Below, in pieces: positions 25,715 through 34,837 of a stretch of DNA of 51,969 nt. A program made the position numbers and the translations under genes. The stretch's first letter is position 1. Each line of letters begins with the position of its first letter. This DNA is from an uncultured Muribaculaceae bacterium. Lineage in GTDB: Bacteria > Bacteroidota > Bacteroidia > Bacteroidales > Muribaculaceae. The DNA lies in contig CAJUKU010000015.1 in assembly GCA_910587425.1 (NCBI GenBank), positions 1 through 51,969 of the forward strand, written 5' to 3'. The notes below the pieces were generated by a model. That model made no database searches. It was not told where the DNA came from and saw nothing but the letters and a program-made list of their open reading frames with translations.

Positions 25715-26428
25715 ATGCCTGTTAAAATACTGGTGATCGATGACGAGGAGGCTCTGTGCGAGATCCTCAAGTTCAACCTTGAGAAAGACGGTTACGACGT
25801 AACCACCGCCTACAGCGCCGAGGAAGCATTGACACTTGACCTGTCATCGTTCTCCCTGATGATAGTAGATATCATGATGGAGCGTCTGAGCGGTTTCGAT
25901 TTTGCAAAACGAGTGCGTGTGAACGCAGCTACGGAGTTCACCCCCATAATATTCTGCTCCGCCCTATCGGGTGAGGATGATACGGTAATGGGTCTGAACA
26001 TCGGTGCCGACGATTATATCACCAAGCCTTTCGTGATCTCCGAAGTTCTGGCGAGAGTGCGCGCAGTGCTACGCCGCAGCCAGCCGAAGAGTCCCTGGGG
26101 AAGCCTTCGTCCGAGCAACAGCGTCTATGAGCCTGATGTAGTGTTCGAGAACCTGCGGATAGATCAGAACGAGAAGCTGTGCTATCTGAACAACGAGCCA
26201 GCCAACCTGACAAAAACGGAGCTTGACATCCTCCTGTTCCTGCTCCAGCACCGTAACCGCATCTACTCCCGCGAGGAGATCATCCGCCACGTGTGGTCGA
26301 GCGATGTTGTGGTGACCAACCGCACCATCGACACCAACATAGCCCGCCTGCGCAAGAAGATAGGACAATACGGCAACAATATTGTGACCCGCCTGGGCTT
26401 CGGTTATGGCTTCCAAGAGACGGTTTAG
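25715..26428 (+). CDS. OmpR-family response regulator
   Basis: The 237-residue DNA-binding regulator has an N-terminal receiver with the acidic pocket VIDDEE (~9-12), phospho-acceptor Asp52 (MIVDIMM) and the conserved lysine in ITKPF. A C-terminal winged helix follows (~130-235, LTKTELDILLFLLQHRN and TIDTNIARLRKKIG). It resembles the RprY-type regulators of Bacteroides. The histidine kinase gene starts inside its 3' end (23-bp overlap), so the two form a two-component pair. The neighbouring Na/Pi cotransporter hints at phosphate- or ion-related control, which is inference. Confidence 0.93.
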   Translation: MPVKILVIDDEEALCEILKFNLEKDGYDVTTAYSAEEALTLDLSSFSLMIVDIMMERLSGFDFAKRVRVNAATEFTPIIFCSALSGEDDTVMGLNIGADDYITKPFVISEVLARVRAVLRRSQPKSPWGSLRPSNSVYEPDVVFENLRIDQNEKLCYLNNEPANLTKTELDILLFLLQHRNRIYSREEIIRHVWSSDVVVTNRTIDTNIARLRKKIGQYGNNIVTRLGFGYGFQETV

Positions 26429-27872
26429 TTACCGGTGGCGCATCTTCGTGCCGATGCTCGGCATGATGCTCGGCATCATCGGTGTGCTCGTATTCTTCCA
26501 GTACAAGCGCGAATCCACCTACCGGCATACGGAGGTCGTGCAGCAGCTCGACTTCATCAACTCGCGTATAGTCAATGCCTATCAGCGTGGTGTAGAGTTG
26601 CGTCCGTTTCTCAACTTCATCACGAGCTATTACGACGGTTCGGATTTAGAGGGCATATCCGTTAATGTATATTCATCGGACGGTCAACTGCTTTATAACG
26701 TCGGTCTGCCGATCCTGCAGGATTTTCCGGAAGTGACCCGCCAGGAGGAATACAAGGCTGCGATAGCCAACGGCAGCGGCATGGAAAAACGCATTGTCGG
26801 CGGCAAGCCACATATATTCTTAGGCACGGCAAGCCCCGACGGGGAGATCTTCGTGCACACTTCAATGCCGTACACCACTCCCCTGCTCGACATGCTTGCC
26901 ATCAATCCGGATTTCTGGAGGACTGTCGCCATATTGATCGTAGCGACAGTGTTCGGTTGCATATTCTCGACCCGCTACCTTGTGCGCAACATCAGGTTGC
27001 TACAGGCTTTCGCCGACCGCGCGGCGCGCAACGAGGGGGTGTTTGACGCCGACAAGTTTCCGCATGACGAGCTTGGCGACATATCGCGTCAGATAGTAAA
27101 GATCTACCATGATAAGGATGAAGCCGTGCACCGCTCGGAGAAGGAGCACAAGATCGCACTTCATGCCGTGGAGGAGAAATCGCGCCTGAAACGCGAGCTC
27201 ACAAACAACATCAATCATGAGCTGAAGACACCCATTGGGGTGATAAAGGGCTATCTTGACACTATTGCTTCGAATCCCGATATGGACGCGGCGACACGCG
27301 ACAGGTTCATCGCACGGTCGCGCGAGAACGTGGACCGCCTGTGCAGCCTTCTGAGCGATGTGTCGGCGATGACCCGTCTGGAAGAGGGCGCAGGTAACGT
27401 GCCGGTGACCGGGGTGGATTTCCACGACCTCGTATTCACAATCGAGAACGACCTCACCGCATCAGGCATGGCGGGAAACATGGCGTTCAATTACAACCTG
27501 CCGCTCGACTGCATAGTGAAAGGAAATGGCACACTGCTCGTAGGCATGGTGTCGAACCTGATCAAAAACGCCGCGCAGCACTCTCACGGCACCGAGATGG
27601 GTCTGCGCCTGATCGTGGAGTCGGAGAAATATTACACTTTCAGCTTCTACGACAACGGCACCGGTGTAGAACCACAGCACCTGCCCCATCTTTTCGAACG
27701 TTTCTACCGCATCGATGCAGGCCGTTCACGCAAAGTGGGCGGCACCGGTCTCGGACTGCCAATCGTGAAAAATACCGTCGAGGCACTCGGTGGCACGATC
27801 ACCGCCCGCAACCGTTCGGAGGGTGGACTTGAATTCCTGTTCACACTCGAGAAATGGCGCGGACGCCAATGA
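26406..27872 (+). CDS. Sensor histidine kinase
   Basis: This 488-residue inner-membrane kinase has a membrane segment at ~12-31, an extracytoplasmic sensor region (~32-165) and a second membrane segment at ~168-190. A linker with HAMP-like character leads to the HisKA domain with His271 in NINHELKTP. The HATPase domain shows the N box SNLIKNAAQHSHG, the G1 box YDNGTGVEP and the G2 box VGGTGLGLPIVK. All catalytic boxes are intact. ATG 26406 overlaps the response-regulator stop, so expression is coupled. The sensor domain matches no specific ligand family that I can name. Confidence 0.93.
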   Translation: MASKRRFSYRWRIFVPMLGMMLGIIGVLVFFQYKRESTYRHTEVVQQLDFINSRIVNAYQRGVELRPFLNFITSYYDGSDLEGISVNVYSSDGQLLYNVGLPILQDFPEVTRQEEYKAAIANGSGMEKRIVGGKPHIFLGTASPDGEIFVHTSMPYTTPLLDMLAINPDFWRTVAILIVATVFGCIFSTRYLVRNIRLLQAFADRAARNEGVFDADKFPHDELGDISRQIVKIYHDKDEAVHRSEKEHKIALHAVEEKSRLKRELTNNINHELKTPIGVIKGYLDTIASNPDMDAATRDRFIARSRENVDRLCSLLSDVSAMTRLEEGAGNVPVTGVDFHDLVFTIENDLTASGMAGNMAFNYNLPLDCIVKGNGTLLVGMVSNLIKNAAQHSHGTEMGLRLIVESEKYYTFSFYDNGTGVEPQHLPHLFERFYRIDAGRSRKVGGTGLGLPIVKNTVEALGGTITARNRSEGGLEFLFTLEKWRGRQ

Positions 27873-28011
27873 TCATTACGGAGACGAGCGGTCGACATGC
27901 AGCCGCAATGCCGTTGACCGATAGAGCACAAACGCCACATGACATGGCGAAAAAGCTATTCGATGTTAAAAAAAGTGTGTGTAGGACTCTGAAAATCCGT
28001 TAATTTTATCC

Positions 28012-28019
28012 TATCTTTG
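28012..28019 (+). promoter_or_regulatory. -7 element (TATCTTTG) of the Na/Pi cotransporter
   Basis: TATCTTTG lies 65 bp before ATG 28085. No TTG is present at the 20-nt spacing, which may mean activator dependence. Confidence 0.55.
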
Positions 28020-28084
28020 CAACGCTATGCAGAGGCAGGAACGCCCGACGCGAGGCAATCAACACATAACCAGTCAAAAACCCT

Positions 28085-29905
28085 ATGAGTTATAGCTTTT
28101 TAGACTTTCTTGGCCTCTTAGGCGCCGTAGGTCTGTTCCTATACGGAATGAAAGTGATGAGCGAGGGCCTGCAGAAAGCCGCAGGCGACCGCCTCCGAAA
28201 CATCCTCGGAGCCATGACGCGCAACCGCTTCACCGGCACACTCACCGGTTTCTTCATCACCGCTATGATCCAGAGCTCTTCCGCGAGCACTGTCATGGTG
28301 GTGAGTTTCGTTAATGCGGGTCTGATGTCGCTGGCACAGTCGATGGCTGTGATCATGGGTGCTAATGTGGGTACGACGTTCACCGCCTGGGTGATCTCGC
28401 TGTTCGGCTTCACGGTCAACATCTCCTCATTCGTTCTTCCGCTGATCGGTCTCTCGATTCCACTGCTGTTCACAAAGAAAAGCCGCAACAAGAGCATAGG
28501 CGAGTTCCTGATAGGCTTCGCGTTCCTGTTCATGGGCCTCGACATGATCAGCAAATATGTCCCGGATCTGCAGAGCAACCCAGAGATGTTCGCATTCCTG
28601 GAGCATTATGCCTCGATGGGCTACGGTTCTGTGCTTATATTCGTGGCTGTAGGCATATTGCTGACCATGGTCATACAGTCGTCGGCAGCTACATTCGCAA
28701 TAACTCTTATAATGTGCAGCAAGGGTTGGATCGACTTCGACCTGTCGTGCGCGCTCGTATTAGGCAGCAATATAGGCACCACAATTACCCCGATCCTCGC
28801 CTCCATGAGCGGAAATGTGGCTGCAAAGCGTACGGCTATGGGGCATCTGCTTTTCAACCTGCTCGGCACTGTATGGGTACTGTGCCTGTACTATCCGTTC
28901 GTAAATCTCAACGTATGGCTTACGGAAGCGCTCGGACAGGGTAATCCTGAAGCACTGTCAGCCTACGTGAACCATATCGAGGCAACTCAGCCTGAAATAT
29001 ACAACCACCTGTTTGACAACTCTCTGCCTGCCGGACACGATGTACTTGTACGGATTGGGGTGATGCAGCAGAGCGTGTCTTTCGGTCTTGCCATATTCCA
29101 TACCGTATTCAACCTCATCAATCTCAGCATAATGATATGGATGACCGGTCTCTATGTGCGCATAGTGGAGCGCCTAGTGCCCGCGAAGCACAAGGAGGAC
29201 GAGGAATTCCAGCTGAAATTCATCTCCGGCGGTCTCTTGAACGCCTCTGAGCTCAACATAGCCCAGGCTGAGAAAGAGATCGCGGTATTCGCCGAACGTG
29301 TGCAGCGTATGATAGGCATGGCGAAGAGCCTCGTGCACACCAAGGAGGACTCGGAGGATTTCACCAACCAGTTCTCGCGCCTTGAGAAGTATGAGGATAT
29401 CTCTGACCGGATGGAACTCGAGATAGCGCATTATCTCAACCGCTGCTCGGAGGGACGTCTATCGAATGAAGGTAAGATGAAGATAGCGGCGATGCTACGC
29501 ATAGTGAGCGAGATTGAGAGCATAGCCGACTGTTGTGCCGGCGCCGGCAAGATACTTGTGCGCAAACAGCAGAGCAGCGTGAAGTTCAACAACGAGATAT
29601 ACACAAACATCGACACGATGTTCGGCTATGTAGAGTCGGCTATGACCAATATGGTACAGTTGCTCGGCAACATGGAGCATGTGCGCGAGCAGGAGATCAT
29701 AGTAAGCTACAACAAGGAACGCGAGATAAACAATCTGCGTAACCAGCTGCGCACTGCGAACATCGAGAATATCAATTCGAAGCACTACGAATATCAGGCG
29801 GGCATATACTACATGGACCTGATATCCGACCTTGAAAAGACCGGCGACTATATAATAAATGTGGTCGACGCCATCCGTGAGCAAGTTAGGAAGCAGACAG
29901 CATAA
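28085..29905 (+). CDS. Na/Pi cotransporter family protein with PhoU-like C-terminal domain
   Basis: The 606-residue protein couples two Na/Pi cotransporter repeats, each with the QSSSA-type motif (MIQSSSAST near 60 and VIQSSAATF near 198) and a paired GANVGTTFT / GSNIGTTIT. It has about eight to ten membrane helices up to ~365. A PhoU-like helical domain follows (~380-600; EDFTNQFSRLEKYEDISDRME and YMDLISDLEKTGDYI). Family members import phosphate with sodium, though some bacterial homologs act on other anions. It lies between a two-component pair and an orphan response regulator. Confidence 0.93.
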   Translation: MSYSFLDFLGLLGAVGLFLYGMKVMSEGLQKAAGDRLRNILGAMTRNRFTGTLTGFFITAMIQSSSASTVMVVSFVNAGLMSLAQSMAVIMGANVGTTFTAWVISLFGFTVNISSFVLPLIGLSIPLLFTKKSRNKSIGEFLIGFAFLFMGLDMISKYVPDLQSNPEMFAFLEHYASMGYGSVLIFVAVGILLTMVIQSSAATFAITLIMCSKGWIDFDLSCALVLGSNIGTTITPILASMSGNVAAKRTAMGHLLFNLLGTVWVLCLYYPFVNLNVWLTEALGQGNPEALSAYVNHIEATQPEIYNHLFDNSLPAGHDVLVRIGVMQQSVSFGLAIFHTVFNLINLSIMIWMTGLYVRIVERLVPAKHKEDEEFQLKFISGGLLNASELNIAQAEKEIAVFAERVQRMIGMAKSLVHTKEDSEDFTNQFSRLEKYEDISDRMELEIAHYLNRCSEGRLSNEGKMKIAAMLRIVSEIESIADCCAGAGKILVRKQQSSVKFNNEIYTNIDTMFGYVESAMTNMVQLLGNMEHVREQEIIVSYNKEREINNLRNQLRTANIENINSKHYEYQAGIYYMDLISDLEKTGDYIINVVDAIREQVRKQTA

Positions 29906-29969
29906 ATACATTAATAGTCGTGAACTGGGGCGTCGAGAGAATGAGCGCCCTCTCCGTAAGCGCATATTA

Positions 29970-30018
29970 TTGTGGTTATTTATGACAATATTAAAATTCT
30001 GTCACAATTTAACCACAA
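29970..30018. promoter_or_regulatory. Nested inverted repeat upstream of the orphan response regulator
   Basis: An outer 9-bp perfect repeat (TTGTGGTTA 29970-29978, TAACCACAA 30010-30018) encloses an inner 5-bp one (TGACA 29983-29987, TGTCA 30000-30004). It is AT-rich with no T-run, so an operator is more likely than a terminator. TGTCA half-sites resemble PhoB-box halves, but here they face each other. Confidence 0.5.
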
Positions 30019-30054
30019 TATTGTTACCGATAATGCGCATACCGGAAATTTAGT

Positions 30055-30310
30055 TACATTTGCAATTGAAAATCCGTGTCACGCAAGCAATGTGACACCC
30101 TGAGACCAAAACCGATCCTAAAGGGATTGCCCATCAGACGGAAGTTGCGCAGACAGCACGACAACCGCGAGATACCCCGGGGCAGCCCCATCCTCCAGGC
30201 ACCCTACGCCGCCACCGGAATGCACTGTGTGCGCAAAAGCATCTCCGGCTGACAGCGAAGCCAATCGCCACCCGACCTCCTTCACGACCCATTTTCAAAC
30301 TCTTCACATT
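30055..30310 (+). promoter_or_regulatory. Promoter box and structured leader of the orphan response regulator
   Basis: TACATTTG (30055-30062) is a -7 match. The predicted leader of about 245 nt contains GTGTCAC-N9-GTGACAC, a 7-bp hairpin soon after the start of transcription. No ORF or recognised riboswitch is seen. The frame of the regulator is open upstream to 30227, but those residues look non-coding. Confidence 0.4.
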
Positions 30311-31030
30311 ATGCCCACACCCCTTGACGCATCATCAGGTACACGGCAGGAACGGCTTCTGATAGTCGATTCCGACAACATGATGTGTGAACTGCTGCAA
30401 TACAAGTTCGAGAACGAGGGGTTTCGTACCGACATCTCTAACGACGGCAAGACAGCCCTGACTTTTCCGCTTGCTGACTACAACATGATGCTTGTCGACC
30501 TTATGGATGCGGAATTCAACGGTCTGCGCTTTGCCCGTGCTATCCGCGAGAACCCCTCGACAAGCAGCATCCCCCTGATCTTCATATCCGCCAAAGCTAC
30601 GGAGGATGACATAGTGAACGGACTGGATGCCGGCGCTGACGACTACATACCGAAGCCTTTCTCCTCGCGCGAGCTCGTGGCACGCGTGCGCAGCGTGTTG
30701 CGCCGCCGTCGCATGATGTCGGCACGCCGCATGAGCAACGTGATGCGCTACCAGGGTCTGAGCATAGATTTCGGCACCGGTATCGTAGAGCTCGATGGAT
30801 CACCTATCTCACTGACCAGAACAGAATATCTGATCCTCGCCATGTTCATGCGCCACCGCAACCAATTCTTCGAGCGGTCGGAGATTCAGCATGAGGCTTG
30901 GGAGGAGGACAATATCTCGGAGCGTGCCGTAGATACCAACATATCGCGTCTGCGCAAGAAGCTTGGCGAGTACGGCAAGTGCATAGTGAACCGGCAGGGG
31001 TTCGGCTACGGCTTCATCTGTCAGGATTAA
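30311..31030 (+). CDS. Orphan OmpR-family response regulator with atypical acidic pocket
   Basis: The 239-residue regulator is a paralog of the one at 25715, with receiver and winged-helix domains. The putative phospho-acceptor is Asp63 (MLVDLMD) and the lysine lies in IPKPF. In the acidic pocket the usual Asp-Asp/Glu pair is IVDSD, so the second acidic residue is Ser, which may alter Mg binding or phosphorylation. The C-terminal domain shows LTRTEYLILAMFMRHRN and VDTNISRLRKKLG. No kinase gene is adjacent; it may share the kinase at 26406 or act without phosphorylation. ATG 30311 was preferred to the upstream open frame. Confidence 0.9.
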   Translation: MPTPLDASSGTRQERLLIVDSDNMMCELLQYKFENEGFRTDISNDGKTALTFPLADYNMMLVDLMDAEFNGLRFARAIRENPSTSSIPLIFISAKATEDDIVNGLDAGADDYIPKPFSSRELVARVRSVLRRRRMMSARRMSNVMRYQGLSIDFGTGIVELDGSPISLTRTEYLILAMFMRHRNQFFERSEIQHEAWEEDNISERAVDTNISRLRKKLGEYGKCIVNRQGFGYGFICQD

Positions 31031-31075
31031 GCGCTGCATGGCACTCATTCCATTCAACATCATTCACATAATATC

Positions 31076-31690
31076 ATGTCGGCTCTTACCAATCCACTTC
31101 CGTCATGCTTCACCAAAGGTGTGAACGAGGCGGGCTGCGATGAAGCGGGACGCGGCTGTCTCGCCGGTCCGGTGACCGCTGCCGCCGTGATACTCCCTGA
31201 CGACTTCTCCCATCCATGGATCAATGACTCCAAGCAACTCACAGAGAAGCGCCGCGAGGAGCTGCGCGGTGTTATAGAGCGGGAGGCTGTAGCATGGGCG
31301 GTGGTGCATGTGGATAATGAGGAGATCGACCGGATCAACATACTCCAGGCATCGATAACGGCTATGCACCGCGCTCTCGACGCGCTCAGCGTGCGCCCCG
31401 GTGCGGTGATAGTCGACGGTAACAAATTCCGCCAGTATGCCGATCTGCCATGCCGCACGTTCGTGAAGGGTGACGGCAGATTTGCCAACATCGCCGCAGC
31501 ATCGATCCTTGCCAAAACACACCGCGACGAGCTGATGACACGTCTCCACGGTCAGTATCCCGCATACGGATGGGACGTCAACAAAGGGTATCCGACAAAA
31601 GCACACCGTGCGGCTATTGAGGCATACGGCGCCACTCCCCTGCACCGCACGACATTCAGGCTACTCGACCCGCAGCTGACACTGTTCTGA
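31076..31690 (+). CDS. rnhB: Ribonuclease HII
   Basis: The enzyme cleaves RNA in RNA-DNA hybrids and initiates removal of ribonucleotides misincorporated in DNA. The 204-residue protein has the catalytic CDEAGRG (Asp22, Glu23), GPVTAAAVIL, the NDSKQLTEKRRE loop and, later, FVKGDGRFANIAAASILAKTHRDE with the third Asp near 149. Length and motifs are canonical. The start is ATG 31076, 45 bp after the response regulator; the two may share a transcript. Confidence 0.95.
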   Translation: MSALTNPLPSCFTKGVNEAGCDEAGRGCLAGPVTAAAVILPDDFSHPWINDSKQLTEKRREELRGVIEREAVAWAVVHVDNEEIDRINILQASITAMHRALDALSVRPGAVIVDGNKFRQYADLPCRTFVKGDGRFANIAAASILAKTHRDELMTRLHGQYPAYGWDVNKGYPTKAHRAAIEAYGATPLHRTTFRLLDPQLTLF

Positions 31691-31764
31691 GGGAACCGTG
31701 CCTCGCCCTTTTCGCGCGCTTTTCCTACAATAATCAAGGCGTGGGATATTCTCCTAAAAAATCG

Positions 31765-31772
31765 TAACTTTG
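31765..31772 (+). promoter_or_regulatory. -7 element (TAACTTTG) of the lipid A/core operon
   Basis: TAACTTTG lies 71 bp before ATG 31844 and 74 bp after the rnhB stop. The TTG element is not evident. It is the only clear promoter box before the eight-gene run ending at 41766. Confidence 0.65.
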
Positions 31773-31843
31773 CAGGTTGAAACCTGAAAGCGTCACCGAG
31801 ACTTGACCGGCAGGTGGTGCTCAGGATTGTTGCAGACCGTGAG

Positions 31844-33148
31844 ATGACACTCGGATTGTACGACATAGCAATGCATGCAGGGCGTGGAGCGATCACCGCC
31901 TTAGGGCGACTGCACCCTGACCGCAACGCGGGGAAGTTCAAGCGATTCTGCCGCGGACAGATCACAGCGAGCGAGGCGGTGGAAGCCGCAATGCAGCGGT
32001 TGACGGAAGGATTGCCGACTGTGTGGGTGCACTGCGCATCGCTGGGGGAATATGGCATCGCGCGACCTATAATCGCAGAGCTTCGCCGTCGCCGGGCGTG
32101 CAACGTAGTGCTGACGTTCTTCTCCCCTACCGGCTACGAGGCACTGCACCGCAGAATGGACGCGGGGGAGAAAGTGGATGCCGACGCGGTACTGTATCTT
32201 CCACTCGACACACGCAAGAACGCCCGCCGTTTCCTTGATGCGGTAAAGCCGGTATGCGCCCTGTTCATGGTGTCGGAATTCTGGCACAATTACCTGAATG
32301 AACTGAACAGGCGCGGGATCCCGACGATGCTTGTATCGGCAATAATCAGACGCGACAGCGCCTTGATGCGTCCGTACGGCGGGATATACCGGCAATCGGC
32401 ACGATGCTTCAGCCGGATCTTCGCACTCGACGAGCCGAGCGTGGAGCGCCTGAGACAATCGGGCGTGACAACGGCGTCGGTCAACGGTGATCCGCTGTTT
32501 GACAATGCCGTAATTGTAGCTTCGACACCATGGAACAATGATGCTCTGGAGCGTTTTGCTGCCGGACGCGAGGTATTCATTGCAGGAAGCCTGCATCATG
32601 ACGCTGACCTCGACCTTTTAGCCGGATTGGCGGAAAAGCATCCGGAGCTGCCTATGATAATAGTCCCGCACGAGATCACCCCGACCATGCTCGATGCCGT
32701 AGACCGCCGGATAACCGGACGCACACTGCGCCTGTCGGCGATAGATGCTGACACGGATCTGACCGGAGTGCGCGGTATCGTGGTCGACAACGTGGGGCAG
32801 CTCGCCTATCTGTACCGTCTGGGACGGTGGGCATACGTAGGCGGAGGATTCACCCGACTGCTGCACAGCGTGATAGAGCCGGTAGTCTACGGGCTTCCGG
32901 TCGCATTCGGCCCTAAAACCGGGCGGAAGGTCACTCCGGCACAGCTCATAGCTGAAGGTATCGGCGCACGGTTGACGGATGCCGGTGAGCTGACCGCATG
33001 GTTTGAATCGCTTAACGGCGACACCGCACGCCTGAACAGCATTGCGGATTCGGCGAAGAAGTATGTGGCACGCAATAGCGGAGCGACGGCACGCGTGGTC
33101 GACGCGGTTGTTGAAGCCATAGAGAATCACAAAGCGGAGATGCCATGA
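31844..33148 (+). CDS. waaA: 3-deoxy-D-manno-octulosonic acid (Kdo) transferase
   Basis: WaaA moves Kdo from CMP-Kdo to lipid A precursor at the inner membrane. The 434-residue protein has the membrane-proximal start MTLGLYDIAMHAGRG, the N-terminal signature WVHCASLGEYG (~62-72), SEFWHNYL (~144-151) and, in the C-terminal lobe, YVGGGFTRLLHSVIEPVVYG (~328-347). These are typical of GT30. The frame is open to GTG 31814, but ATG 31844 starts the conserved N-terminal helix. It leads the LPS operon and its stop overlaps the acyltransferase start (ATGA). Confidence 0.94.
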   Translation: MTLGLYDIAMHAGRGAITALGRLHPDRNAGKFKRFCRGQITASEAVEAAMQRLTEGLPTVWVHCASLGEYGIARPIIAELRRRRACNVVLTFFSPTGYEALHRRMDAGEKVDADAVLYLPLDTRKNARRFLDAVKPVCALFMVSEFWHNYLNELNRRGIPTMLVSAIIRRDSALMRPYGGIYRQSARCFSRIFALDEPSVERLRQSGVTTASVNGDPLFDNAVIVASTPWNNDALERFAAGREVFIAGSLHHDADLDLLAGLAEKHPELPMIIVPHEITPTMLDAVDRRITGRTLRLSAIDADTDLTGVRGIVVDNVGQLAYLYRLGRWAYVGGGFTRLLHSVIEPVVYGLPVAFGPKTGRKVTPAQLIAEGIGARLTDAGELTAWFESLNGDTARLNSIADSAKKYVARNSGATARVVDAVVEAIENHKAEMP

Positions 33149-34089
33149 TGAAAGAACGGTTGCAATATGCCCTGTACCGGGTGGGATTCACCGCACTGGC
33201 GCTACTGCCGCTGAGTGTTCTCTACGTGCTTAGCTCAGGGCTGCGCTGGGTGTTCGAGCGCGTGCTGCGATACCGCCGCGAGGTGATCCGCACCAATCTT
33301 GAGCGAGTATTCCCAGAGTTGGATGCAGAGGAGCGTCGTGCCATAGAGCATGATTTCTACTGCCAGCTTGCCGACAACTTCGTGGAGACGGCAAAGCTGC
33401 TGCATATCAGCGATAAGGAGGTAAGCCGGCGCATAAGCGTGCATGGCACTGAGATGGTCGAGGCACTTGCACGCGAGGGGCATCCTATAATAGTGTACTT
33501 AGGGCATTACGGCAACTGGGAATGGGTGCCGGCGTCGGTGCGTACGCTCGCTGTGCCGGAATTCAAGTCGCAGGTTTACAAGCCACTCCGCGACAAGGCA
33601 TTCGACCGGCTTATGTTGCGCGTACGCTCACGCTTCGGCACTGTCTCGATCGAGCAGGAGCGCGTGTTTCGCACGCTTGTGGGGATAGCACGCGACGGCA
33701 AGCAACCGCTGTGCGGCTTCATAGCCGACCAACGCTCAAACTCACGCGTGGCACACCACAAGACAGTATTCCTCGGGCAGCCTACGCATTTCAATCCGGG
33801 AGGCGAGCAGATCGGCGACCGCATAAATGCCGCCTACGTGTATCTCGACGTGGAGAAACCACGGCGCGGACACTACATATTCACTTTCAAGCGGATTGTG
33901 CCGCCGGCTGACAGCACCGGCACAGATTCCCCCTACACCCGCGAGTATCTGCGGATGCTCGAGACTACCATACGACGCCGACCTGGATTATGGCTATGGT
34001 CGCACCGCCGGTGGAAATGGGAGTGGGAGGAACAGGCTGCGGCAGACTCCAAAAACAGAAATATAGAACAACCTGACAAACAAGAATAA
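33145..34089 (+). CDS. Lipid A late acyltransferase (LpxL/HtrB family)
   Basis: The 314-residue membrane-associated acyltransferase is predicted to add a secondary acyl chain to lipid A. An N-terminal hydrophobic helix (~10-35) is followed by YRREVIRTNLERVFPE, the catalytic motif LGHYGNWEW (His-x4-Glu, ~112-120), and FIADQRSN (~190-197). The C-terminal WLWSHRRWKW is a family hallmark. The last ~20 residues are a charged tail. It lies directly after waaA with a four-base overlap, in keeping with acylation after Kdo transfer. Confidence 0.92.
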   Translation: MMKERLQYALYRVGFTALALLPLSVLYVLSSGLRWVFERVLRYRREVIRTNLERVFPELDAEERRAIEHDFYCQLADNFVETAKLLHISDKEVSRRISVHGTEMVEALAREGHPIIVYLGHYGNWEWVPASVRTLAVPEFKSQVYKPLRDKAFDRLMLRVRSRFGTVSIEQERVFRTLVGIARDGKQPLCGFIADQRSNSRVAHHKTVFLGQPTHFNPGGEQIGDRINAAYVYLDVEKPRRGHYIFTFKRIVPPADSTGTDSPYTREYLRMLETTIRRRPGLWLWSHRRWKWEWEEQAAADSKNRNIEQPDKQE

Positions 34090-34099
34090 TACAGAGATT

Positions 34100-34834
34100 A
34101 TGAAAATACTATGCGTCATACCGGCACGCGCCGAATCGACACGCTTCTTCGAGAAACCCCTCGCCCTGATCCTGGGCAAACCGATGATCCAGCGGGTATA
34201 TGAGCACTGCAAGGAGGTAGAACTCTTCTACGATGTGATAGTAGCCACCGACAGCGAGAAAATCAAGGCTGCCGCCGAAGCGTTCGGCGCACGCGTGATG
34301 ATGACCCGCTCAGACCATGATACCGCCACTGAGCGCCTCTACGAGGTGTCGACGCGTGAGGAGGCAGATCTTTACGTGATGGTCAACGGCGACGAGCCGC
34401 TTCTCACCCGCGATGCCATCGTCCAGTGCATCCCTGACGGACTTAAGCCCGGCGATTTCTTCGTCAGCAACCTCATGACCGATTTCTCCAACCCCGTGGA
34501 GGTTGTGGACGCGACGAACCTCAAGATCGTCACCGCAGCCGACGACCGCTGCCTGTTCATATCCCGCTCGCCGATACCTTATCCCAAAGGAGCGATGGAC
34601 TATGTGTTCCACAAATTTGTCGGCGTGGGAGCATTCACCCGCAAGGCACTCGACTTTTACCACAACACGCCGCGCGGTCCGATCGAGAAGATCGAGGAGA
34701 ACGACTCGTTCCGCTTCCTCGAGAATCACATGCCCATATATTACTACAACTGCCACTGCAAGAGCCTGAGCGTGGACAACCGCAAGGATATCGCAGGTGT
34801 CGAGGCATATCTGCGCGAGAAGGGAGAGGCTTAA
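34100..34834 (+). CDS. CMP-sugar synthetase, KdsB-like paralog
   Basis: The 244-residue cytidylyltransferase shares the KdsB/acylneuraminate scaffold: VIPARAESTRFFEKPL at the N-terminus, SDHDTATERLYEV (~74-86), VMVNGDEPLL (~93-102) and SVDNRKDIAGVEAYL near the end. It differs from the canonical KdsB at 8616: HRSGTDR is DHDTATE, and the HIGLYAYR region is VGVGAFTR. It may activate a Kdo variant or another 2-keto sugar acid for the core built by this operon, or be a second CMP-Kdo synthetase. Position directly after the acyltransferase (10-bp gap) ties it to LPS. Confidence 0.82.
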   Translation: MKILCVIPARAESTRFFEKPLALILGKPMIQRVYEHCKEVELFYDVIVATDSEKIKAAAEAFGARVMMTRSDHDTATERLYEVSTREEADLYVMVNGDEPLLTRDAIVQCIPDGLKPGDFFVSNLMTDFSNPVEVVDATNLKIVTAADDRCLFISRSPIPYPKGAMDYVFHKFVGVGAFTRKALDFYHNTPRGPIEKIEENDSFRFLENHMPIYYYNCHCKSLSVDNRKDIAGVEAYLREKGEA

Positions 34835-34837
34835 GCG

